This document shows, one piece after another, positions 36,199 through 41,951 of a DNA stretch of 41,951 nucleotides. The translations under genes were made by a program, and so were the position numbers. Under the pieces are notes generated by a model. The model was not told where the DNA came from, did not search any database, and worked only from the letters and a program-made list of their open reading frames with translations. Within the stretch, counting starts at the first letter, position 1, and each line of letters starts with the position of its first letter. This DNA is from Tepidibacter formicigenes DSM 15518 (GTDB taxonomy: Bacteria > Bacillota > Clostridia > Peptostreptococcales > Peptostreptococcaceae), in the NCBI RefSeq assembly GCF_900142235.1, contig NZ_FRAE01000020.1:1-41951 (forward strand), written 5' to 3'.

Positions 36199-37602
36199 CT
36201 ATGCTATTTCTTCTTCAAAAAAGTCATCATCTACGTGTTCAATTGTAAATCCTGTATATCCATATATTATAGCAATTAATGGGTTTATTAAATTTAAAAA
36301 TGCATATGGAAGATAAGCAAAAGGATGAACTCCTAATGTAGTCCACATATAAGCTCCACATGTATTCCAAGGAATTAATGGTGAAGTTAATGTTCCTGCA
36401 TCTTCTAATGTTCTAGATAAATTCTTAGGATGAAGTTTTCTTTTTCTATAAGAATTTTTATACATTCTACCTGGAACTACTATTGAAAGATACTGATCTC
36501 CTGTAACTAAGTTTGTAAATAAGCTTGATAGTATAGTAATTAATATTAACGAACCTGTTCCTTTAGCAAGCTTTAGTATACTTTCTGCTATAGCTTCAAG
36601 CATTCCTGTATTTTCTAATATTCCTCCAAAAGTAAGAGCACATATTATAAGCGATACCGTCCACATCATACTATCAAGTCCACCACGTGTTAATAAATCG
36701 TCAACTATTTGTATTCCTGTATTAGATGTAAATCCATAGTGTGCTGAATTTATAATACTTTCTAAACTTGCATTTTGAAAAATAACTGCAAATACTCCCC
36801 CTAAAACACTTCCTCCTATAAGCCCTGGTATAGCTGGTACCTTAAATATTACTAATGCTATAATTAGTAAAGGTGGTAATAATAAAAATAAATTTATATT
36901 AAAATTATTGTTTAATGTATTAAGTATTAAGTTTATTGAATCTGTATTTACATTTCCACCTGAATACTTAATTCCAATTATTCCATATAAAATTAAAGCT
37001 ATTATAAAAGATGGTCCTGTTGTATATAGCATATGCTTTACATGATCAAATAAATTTGTTCCTGCCATGGCTGGTGCAAGATTGGTAGTGTCAGATAAAG
37101 GTGACATTTTATCTCCAAAATAAGCACCAGATATTATAGCTCCTGCGACCATATAATCAGGTATTCCAAGTCCTTTTCCAACTCCTAAAAGAGCAATCCC
37201 TACCGTTCCTGCTGTTGTCCAAGAAGAACCTGTAGATAGTGCTACTACTGCACAAATTATAGCTGTTGCAACTAAAAATATTGACGGAGAAAGTAATTCT
37301 AGACCATAATATATCATAGTAGGAACTACTCCACTTAAAATCCAAGTTCCTATTATAGTACCTATTATCATTAATATTAAAATAGCCTGCATTCCCATGT
37401 TAATACTTTTTAATATACCCTTTTCTATTTCACACCAAGTATATCCTGAGTAAATAGCAACTAAAGCCGCTATAACAGATGCTCCTATTAATGGTATATG
37501 AGGAGATGCTTCATATTTAAATACTGCTATAGATAAAAATAACACTAAAGCTGCTATAGGTATAAGTGAAATACCTAGTGTAATATTCTTTTTTTCTTTC
37601 AT
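36199..37602 (-). CDS. NhaC family Na+/H+ antiporter, probable lysine transporter (LysW type)
   Basis: The 467-residue protein has about 11-12 membrane helices and the NhaC blocks GSSWTTAGTVGIA near 125, YFGDKMSPLSDTTNLAPA near 160 and LTSPLIPWNTCGAYM near 408. A lysine riboswitch precedes it, and NhaC-type genes under L-boxes were proposed as lysine transporters (LysW), so lysine exchange is more likely than pH homeostasis. That is inference from context. A TTG at 37605 is in frame; GGGGG spacing favours ATG at 37602. Confidence 0.88.
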   Translation of the reverse strand: MKEKKNITLGISLIPIAALVLFLSIAVFKYEASPHIPLIGASVIAALVAIYSGYTWCEIEKGILKSINMGMQAILILMIIGTIIGTWILSGVVPTMIYYGLELLSPSIFLVATAIICAVVALSTGSSWTTAGTVGIALLGVGKGLGIPDYMVAGAIISGAYFGDKMSPLSDTTNLAPAMAGTNLFDHVKHMLYTTGPSFIIALILYGIIGIKYSGGNVNTDSINLILNTLNNNFNINLFLLLPPLLIIALVIFKVPAIPGLIGGSVLGGVFAVIFQNASLESIINSAHYGFTSNTGIQIVDDLLTRGGLDSMMWTVSLIICALTFGGILENTGMLEAIAESILKLAKGTGSLILITILSSLFTNLVTGDQYLSIVVPGRMYKNSYRKRKLHPKNLSRTLEDAGTLTSPLIPWNTCGAYMWTTLGVHPFAYLPYAFLNLINPLIAIIYGYTGFTIEHVDDDFFEEEIA

Positions 37603-37682
37603 CAAAATCCCCCTTATTTTAGAAATACATAATTTACATTCTGCCTATTAAAGTTTCAGCTTAACTTTGAATATAAACAAAA

Positions 37683-37916
37683 AAGCATCTAAGAGTACTC
37701 CTAGATGCCTAAAATATACCAATAGACACTATAACCTCTTTCTTTAGATAGCTCACCACTTAAATATATTTAAGTGGTCGTTTTACACCTCTTCGATATA
37801 AAACCAGCATATATCTATGGCAAAAGATTATACACTTCGGCGGTCTTCCTTTCATTTAAATTCATAGGTCTGCCTGCCTCATTTAAACTACTCATAATCC
37901 CCGCTCCTCTACCTCA
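37683..37916 (-). promoter_or_regulatory. lysine riboswitch (L-box) with terminator
   Basis: Read on the minus strand: AGGTAGAGGAGC (37914-37903), GAGTAG, then GAAAGGAAGACCGCCGAAGT, GCTGG, a perfect ACCACTTAAAT/ATTTAAGTGGT hairpin and CTATCT closing P1 with AGGTAG. These are the conserved L-box core elements. The expression platform is GCATCTAGGA/TCTTAGATGC with a GTAC loop and TTTTTT (37711-37683). High lysine should terminate transcription before nhaC. Confidence 0.9.
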
Positions 37917-38165
37917 TTAACTTAGAAATGAAACTTTGTTAAATTTTAAATATATATTTATTATATATTAATTAATACAATTTTGTCAATATTTGACGAT
38001 TTTGTGGAATATTTAAAATCTTATTAAGAGTCAGTATATTTTTATATTTTCATCTTGTTTAATAAATAATATTACTAGGTATAAATATAATTAAAACCTA
38101 GTCCATATCTATATAGCCTTTATCTATTTCAGACTCACTTTGAACTATTGATGTTAGTATAATAT

Positions 38166-38375
38166 TGTAGACACATTAAGCCGAACGCATTAAAATATAT
38201 ATTAGGAAAAGGATGTGTTTACAATGGCTAAAGGACAAAAGAGATATACTCAAGAATTTAAGAATACAATAGTAGAACTTTATAACTCTGGGAAGAGTCT
38301 TGCAGAGTTAAGTGACGAATATGCCCTTTCAAAATCAACTATCAGTGGATGAATTAAAAAGACTAAATACGTTGG
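38166..38375 (+). pseudogene. IS3-family orfA remnant with in-frame TGA
   Basis: From ATG at 38224 the frame reads MAKGQKRYTQEF..., continuing with an HTH (SLAELSDEYALSKSTISG) typical of IS3 orfA. A TGA at 38350 stands where TGG (Trp of the ISGWIKK block) is expected; the frame goes on IKKTK and then loses similarity. AAAGGATG precedes the ATG and TGTAGACAC at 38166 may be the left IS end. No orfB follows; a hairpin (AAGACTAAA/TTTAGTCTT, 38360-38394) follows. Confidence 0.75.
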
Positions 38376-38906
38376 TTTTGCGTTTTTAGTCTTATCCTGT
38401 TCTTAAGTGATTTCTAATGAGAAGTGAGCCTTGGCTTTCTCAATACAAAAAAAATTCTTATACTATATAAATGCAATATAATCTACTATAAATACTATCT
38501 AATTACTTACACTATATCTATATTTTAAAACATAATATATATGGTATAACTCTATATAAGATAAAAAGCCTTTTTTCGAAATTATATGATATAAAAGAAA
38601 ATATCACAGCACAAAACCATATATTTCCCGAGAAATAATTATTATATAAAAAAGTCTTTACTCTAAAGATTTTACAATGTAGACTTTTTTGAAACTCATA
38701 ACGGAATTTATATTTATCCACAATTTAAATAGGAATATAATTTCCTATTCGTTATAAAAAACTTATACAAAATAATTTATTATAAAAACTCATTTATTTT
38801 AGTTTTTAAGTGTTTTTTAGGACTTTAGATAAAAATCATCCAATTGAAATAGCTTATACAAGATAAATATTTACTCTTAGGAGTATGTTATTTTAGACCC
38901 TAAAGA
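38376..38906. other. non-coding stretch without recognisable gene
   Basis: No frame with protein-like content is seen. It holds the 25-nt fragment matching the edge of the 139-bp element copy 1 (38736-38760) and a small hairpin GAGAA/TTCTC near 38420-38443. It is probably debris of the mobile region. Confidence 0.6.
38736..38760 (+). repeat. 25-nt partial match to the flank of the 139-bp element
   Basis: Its reverse complement equals 9455-9479: TTTTTATAACGAATAGG then AAATTATA. It covers the outer end of copy 1 plus about 12 bases beyond copy 2's limit. After it, a weak likeness continues (TTTAAATTGTGGATAA versus TTTAAACTGTTGATAA). Confidence 0.6.
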
Positions 38907-38959
38907 AAAAAGTCCATGGCCGACCTTAAAGTTTGACCTAATAGTTCCATGGTCTTTTG
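38907..38959 (-). terminator. hairpin with CCATGG arms, possible terminator
   Basis: AAAAGTCCATGG pairs with CCATGGTCTTTT around a loop rich in GGTC/GACC words; on the minus strand it ends in CTTTTTTC. It lies downstream of the DUF1659-like remnant terminator, so it may belong to a lost gene. Confidence 0.5.
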
Positions 38960-38975
38960 ACCCTATTTTTTCAAT

Positions 38976-39013
38976 TAAAAAGTCTAAGTTCTGCTCTTTC
39001 AGATCTTAGACTT
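38976..39013 (-). terminator. terminator of the DUF1659-like remnant
   Basis: AAGTCTAAG pairs with CTTAGACTT; on the minus strand TTTTTAATT follows. It starts nine bases after the outer stop of the remnant gene. Confidence 0.75.
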
Positions 39014-39021
39014 ATCCTTTT

Positions 39022-39210
39022 TTACTCCGTCATCAATTTGATGTCGGAAGTATTTAATTTTTCTACCACCTTGCTTTATATCCTCTTACATTCATATACA
39101 TAATCATCTAGTGCTGTATCCTTTACATTATTTATTATTTCATTTTTCTTTTCTTCTCCTACTTCATAGCTTATTCTTACAGATGTTGAAACTGGTATTG
39201 CAACTGCCAT
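39022..39210 (-). pseudogene. DUF1659-like small protein gene interrupted by an in-frame stop
   Basis: From ATG at 39210 (strong AAAGGAGGC six to seven bases upstream) the frame reads MAVAIPVSTSVRISYEV..., then NNVKDTALDDYVYECKRI, TAA at 39078-39076, and continues in frame as SKVVEKLNTSDIKLMTE to the next stop at 39024-39022. The whole 62-residue pattern resembles the small DUF1659 proteins of Firmicutes. It is either a nonsense-mutated gene or a 44-residue protein with a chance extension. The promoter side and terminator are intact. Confidence 0.55.
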
Positions 39211-39243
39211 AATAACGCCTCCTTTAAAATTATTTTCGTAGGC

Positions 39244-39541
39244 CTACAATGTCAGTTTAGCATTATTATTTAAGTTGCATAATTCTTCTTCTTTAAAATC
39301 TTCTAATATAAATTCTTTATCTATTAATATTACGTTTTCTTCTTTTATTAAATTTACCCAATCTTTTTTTACAAAGCTTCTTAGAAATTCTATAAATGTT
39401 TGTTTACTTTTTGCCAATCTGTTATTCTCCAACCATCTATAGGATCTTGAATTCCTTTTTCAATATTTAATAGAGAATCATCTATTTTCCAATACTTTGG
39501 ATTGCAAAAAAAGTCCAATAACCTGTAGGTTGTATTTTCAT
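39244..39541 (-). pseudogene. frameshifted gene remnant, EVE-domain-like start
   Basis: A start (ATG at 39541, AGAGGTAGATAA upstream) reads MKIQPTGYWTFF. At a run of seven A on the plus strand (39506-39512) the frame breaks; one added base restores CNPKYWKIDDSLLNIEK and DGWRITDWQKVNKHL up to TAG at 39390. YW..FCNPKYW..D and WRIT are the pattern of EVE/PUA-like proteins. An overlapping frame (TTG at 39432 to 39244) codes for an unrecognised charged 62-residue peptide. The remnant is too short for a complete EVE domain. Confidence 0.4.
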
Positions 39542-40065
39542 TTATCTACCTCTTCTTTTAGACTTCATATTCTATTTAAACTTTACATATATTACAAATT
39601 AAATTATAACATCAAAATGAATTCTTTTACAATTTTATCCAAAGCCAATCTCAAACTATATTACTAAAAAAGCCTAAAGCACCCCTATATCTTTACCTTA
39701 AAGTAAGCTTTAGTCTTTCGTTATTTAATATTTTTAAATAGAAAAAGCAAGTAAAGGTGCTTTTCCTTTTCTTGCTTTTATTCTTAATTCCTATCCTCTA
39801 ATATCAACCTCAGGTATCCAATTTTTTATAAAATTAAATGCCATGGCATAAAAAAGAGGTAGCCCAATTAAGAACTATCTCTTTTGCTATGAAATAATAT
39901 GGAATAAAATACTTAAGTCGAATCACCTAATATAATTCTATGTAGTTTTAGCTGAATTATTCTTTAAATAAACATAAGATAATAAATGGAATAATGTTGT
40001 GATATAATTAAGCATATATTTAGAATTAAGCTGATGTTCAATAAATGAAAGGATTGGTGTAATTA
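39542..40065. other. gene-free stretch with orphan terminator-like hairpins
   Basis: No coding frame is evident. Three hairpins look like terminators of genes now lost: 39666-39718 (GCTTTAG arms, T-run on the minus strand), 39743-39780 (AAAAGCAAG/CTTGCTTTT with inner AAAGG/CCTTT) and 39852-39885 (AAAAGAG.TAG/CTA.CTCTTTT). Confidence 0.5.
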
Positions 40066-40434
40066 ATGCAAAAAATAACTATTTTAAGAGTAACATTTTT
40101 TATAGTTATAATAAATTTATTTTCTTTCATATGCTATATTATTGAAGTATACCATCCAAGTACTATAAAAATGCCTCAATTTATATTTAATTGTATTTTT
40201 ATATATATGCTTTTTTCTATTATACCTACCATTATTAATTTAATTATACTAATTAAATTGTTCAAAAAATTTTTCACGTCTTTTAACCTTTCTAAAAAAA
40301 CATTATGGATAAATTTATCTCTCCATATATTTTATTTAACTATATATATATTTAATTTGATACCAGTTCTTTTAATTTTTCTTGCTCCATTAATAAAACC
40401 TGGTATGAATTATAAAATGTACCCTATAGAGTAG
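40066..40434 (+). CDS. hypothetical membrane protein
   Basis: The 122-residue protein has three strongly hydrophobic segments (about 7-28, 40-64 and 80-112), separated by a short basic loop (KLFKKFFTSFNLSKK). No family is recognised. GAAAGGATTGGTG lies before the ATG. It is followed by an unusually strong terminator that contains its last codons, which supports a real transcription unit. AT content is even higher than in the core region. Confidence 0.6.
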   Translation: MQKITILRVTFFIVIINLFSFICYIIEVYHPSTIKMPQFIFNCIFIYMLFSIIPTIINLIILIKLFKKFFTSFNLSKKTLWINLSLHIFYLTIYIFNLIPVLLIFLAPLIKPGMNYKMYPIE

Positions 40435-40467
40435 ACAATGAAAAAAAACTACTCTATAGGGTATTTT
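40420..40467 (+). terminator. 15-bp perfect terminator overlapping the membrane protein gene end
   Basis: TACCCTATAGAGTAG pairs perfectly with CTACTCTATAGGGTA and is followed by TTTTG. The last four codons, including the stop, form the left arm. Confidence 0.88.
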
Positions 40468-40503
40468 GTATATAATTAAATAAAAAACATTAGGAGTATG
40501 GTC

Positions 40504-40766
40504 ATGAGTAAAAAAACATTCACAAGCGAAGTAAAGAAAATATATTAAAAGCATTTAATTTCAAAGGTCGTAAAAAAGGTGCTAGACAAATAAAAATGGT
40601 ACTAGAAAGTGAATATGGAATAAAATACAATTTAAAAAGAATTAGAAGAATCATGAAAAAATACAATATAGTTTGCCCAATAAGAAAAACTAACGCTTAT
40701 AGAAAAATGATGAAGGCTACAAAAGAACACAAAGTGTTGCCTAATTTACTTAAAATGAGAATTTAA
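40504..40766 (+). pseudogene. IS3-family transposase remnant (orfA start fused to orfB N-terminal part)
   Basis: ATG at 40504 reads MSKKTFTSEVKK, an IS3 orfA start, and stops at once. In the next frame (from about 40545) comes orfB-like sequence: LKAFNFKGRKKGARQIK, then YGIKYNLKRIRRIMKKY, CPIRKTNAYRKMMKATKEH and LPNLL, the HTH_21 part before the DDE domain. It breaks off at 40750 and is followed at once by integrase sequence. The DDE catalytic domain is gone. Confidence 0.8.
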
Positions 40767-41428
40767 AAATTATAACTGTGGATGAATTTAATAAAATAGT
40801 GGATAGATTTCCTTTTGGAAGTAGTTTTTATATACCCTTACAAATTGCTTTTAATACAGGAATGAGAGATTCAGAAGTATGTGGACTTACTTGGGATTGC
40901 ATAGATCTTGAAGAAGGCAAAATAAAAGTTGAAAAAATAATTCTAAAAAAAGCTATGCAGTGGTGCTTTGGAACACCAAAGACGACTAGTTCTCAAAGAG
41001 AAATATTAATAGGAAAAACATTAATTGATATACTTAAAAAACATAAAAAATATCAACTAGAGAATAGGCTAAAATATGGTGAATTCTACAGCAATAATTT
41101 ATATAAATTTGAAGAAATTAATAAAAAATATAACAGTACCGATTTAGTTTGTACTAAAGAAAATGGAGAATTAGTATCTACTGATAGCTTAAAATATTTA
41201 AGTAGAGTTGTAAATTATGAACTTGGTATTAATTTTAATTTTCATTCTTTAAGACATACTCACGCTACTATTCTTTTAGAAGCTGATGCAAATATAAAGG
41301 ATTTTCAAAAAAGATTAGGTCATAGTAAGTTAGCAACAACCATGGACACTTATTCTCATGTAACAGATAAAATGAATCAAGATAGTGTGAATATATTTGA
41401 AGGAGTTTTGAATAGTAAAATAAAATAA
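40754..41428 (+). pseudogene. tyrosine recombinase, N-terminally truncated (catalytic domain only)
   Basis: The frame becomes integrase-like at NLKIITVDEFNK and runs to 41428. From the GTG at 40778 there are 216 residues with all catalytic positions: Arg30 (TGMRDSE), Lys68, His156 and Arg159 (HSLRH), His182 (LGHSKL) and Tyr192 (TMDTYSH). The arm-binding and core-binding domains of a phage or Tn916-type integrase (~390 residues) are missing, replaced by the IS remnant. It might still be translated, but without core-binding it is unlikely to recombine alone. Confidence 0.8.
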
Positions 41429-41462
41429 TTCTTCCACCCACTTAAAACCGAGGGTGGAAGAA
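41427..41462. terminator. hairpin after the integrase
   Basis: ATTCTTCCACCC pairs with GGGTGGAAGAAT. No T-run follows on the plus strand. It could end the integrase RNA or be part of an attachment region. Confidence 0.5.
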
Positions 41463-41509
41463 TGGTGGAAAAATCATTTTATATCATTAATATTCCATTG
41501 AAAAATCAG

Positions 41510-41548
41510 TTATTTCCTAGTTAGTAGTACAACAGTTTCAACATGTGT
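41510..41548 (-). pseudogene. C-terminal scrap of 23S rRNA methyltransferase RlmD, possible att site
   Basis: On the minus strand 13 codons read THVETVVLLTRK and stop, the conserved end motif of RlmD/TrmA-type (uracil-C5) methyltransferases. Upstream codons do not continue the family. The 3' end of rlmD (rumA) is a known integration site for mobile elements, and a tyrosine recombinase lies 82 bases away, so this may be an attachment-site duplicate left after insertion. Confidence 0.5.
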
Positions 41549-41777
41549 TTTGATAGAACAACGATAGATTTCCTCGAAAAAAAGATTTACTCCCTTTTAC
41601 CTCCCTACCACAAATTTGTTTTACTATTTTTTTAAAGTTACTGTTACCCCATAAGAATGTTCACCATCAAACTTACAAACAATAAATTTCAACTATCCTT
41701 GAAAAATATTCTTCTGATAAATAATATTAGTAATCATAAAATATGTTAAAGAACAAAATATCACTTCGTGATACTCT

Positions 41778-41810
41778 CAGATGAGTAGCAGAGCTACTCA
41801 TCTGTATTTT
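41778..41810. terminator. 12-bp perfect hairpin overlapping the stop of the last gene
   Basis: CAGATGAGTAGC pairs with GCTACTCATCTG, followed by TATTTTTT on the plus strand. For the minus-strand gene a second small hairpin, TATCAC/GTGATA at 41759-41774, follows with TTTTG and may do the terminating. Confidence 0.7.
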
Positions 41811-41951
41811 TTGAAACTAATTCACCATTACATTTTGGACATATAAGTATAGGCATTTTTACTTCAAAATTCTCAATATCACAACCAGAAGCAAAAAAGT
41901 CATCTTCAATAAATTCATCAATAATAAACCTAGGTACATCTTCTTCAAATC
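41794..41951 (-). CDS. unrecognised protein, C-terminal 51 residues only
   Basis: The gene enters from the right edge. The visible part is acidic (FEEDVPRFIIDEFIEDDFF), then ASGCDIENFEV and a single CPKC pair with NGELVSKNTDE at the end. The CxxC may be half of a zinc ribbon whose other half is off the window. Similar acidic, zinc-ribbon tails occur in small immunity or regulatory proteins of mobile regions, but no family is assigned. Confidence 0.6.
   Translation of the reverse strand, partial: FEEDVPRFIIDEFIEDDFFASGCDIENFEVKMPILICPKCNGELVSKNTDE

Noticed and set aside
38518-38721. 67-residue open frame on the minus strand
   Set aside because: Phe/Tyr/Ile-rich sequence typical of AT-rich non-coding DNA, no convincing ribosome binding site, no recognisable motif.
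41637-41705. Short minus-strand frame ending DGEHSYGVTVTLKK
   Set aside because: Looks like the end of a protein but has a stop 21 codons upstream and no start; could be gene debris, not assignable.
1-41951. CRISPR array or tRNA gene
   Set aside because: No regularly spaced repeats and no cloverleaf with GGTTCRA-type T arm were seen on either strand by eye.

Overview
The window is about 42 kb of very AT-rich DNA from a spore-forming, low-GC Firmicute, most likely an anaerobic clostridium. The reasons are the strong GGAGG-type ribosome binding sites with frequent TTG and GTG starts, dense intrinsic terminators, the germination set SleL/SleC/Csp, an acyl-CoA dehydrogenase with its own EtfBA, ferredoxin-type proteins and a lysine riboswitch. 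A fused two-domain Csp protease hints at Peptostreptococcaceae or relatives, but the species cannot be read from the sequence. No rRNA, tRNA or CRISPR array was seen.

Layout. 1-5 kb, minus strand: a DUF2225 gene, then cobU, cobS, cobC (late cobalamin nucleotide-loop assembly), a HAD phosphatase and a DUF362 ferredoxin protein, packed with overlaps. 5-10.5 kb, minus: a VanW/G5 wall protein and endonuclease III, a Lon-family protease behind a perfect palindrome, and queG. 10.5-19 kb: a RusA-family gene (plus) facing acyl-CoA dehydrogenase/etfB/etfA, then nfo, an ArsR-type regulator, glutaminase, a nucleoside kinase and a CBS protein (all minus). 19-27.6 kb: a TIM-barrel isomerase, signal peptidase, an unrecognised protein with a HEPN-like RNase motif, a LysM-anchored 5'-nucleotidase, a short MltG-like protein, a GGDEF-EAL protein, an RsmF-type methyltransferase and a PrsW protease. 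27.7-33.7 kb: a spore-germination cluster of sleL and sleC (plus) converging on a double subtilisin-like csp gene (minus). SleL and SleC degrade cortex peptidoglycan; Csp proteases activate pro-SleC. 33.8-38 kb: cold-shock protein, a Na/Pi cotransporter with an 11-bp-phased Pho-box-like array, and an NhaC-family transporter under a lysine riboswitch. 38-42 kb: a decayed mobile region with IS3 fragments, a tyrosine recombinase lacking its N-terminus, broken small genes, orphan terminators and a 39-nt scrap encoding the C-terminal end of RlmD, probably an integration scar.

Most unusual is a 139-bp element present twice, with one mismatch. Each copy lies directly after the stop codon of a gene (queG, sleC), in the same sense as that gene, before a terminator. 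It can fold into three consecutive hairpins, and a 25-nt piece related to one copy's edge lies in the mobile region. Also notable are a perfect 78-bp palindrome next to nhaC, the Csp fusion with both catalytic triads intact, and the HEPN-like protein.
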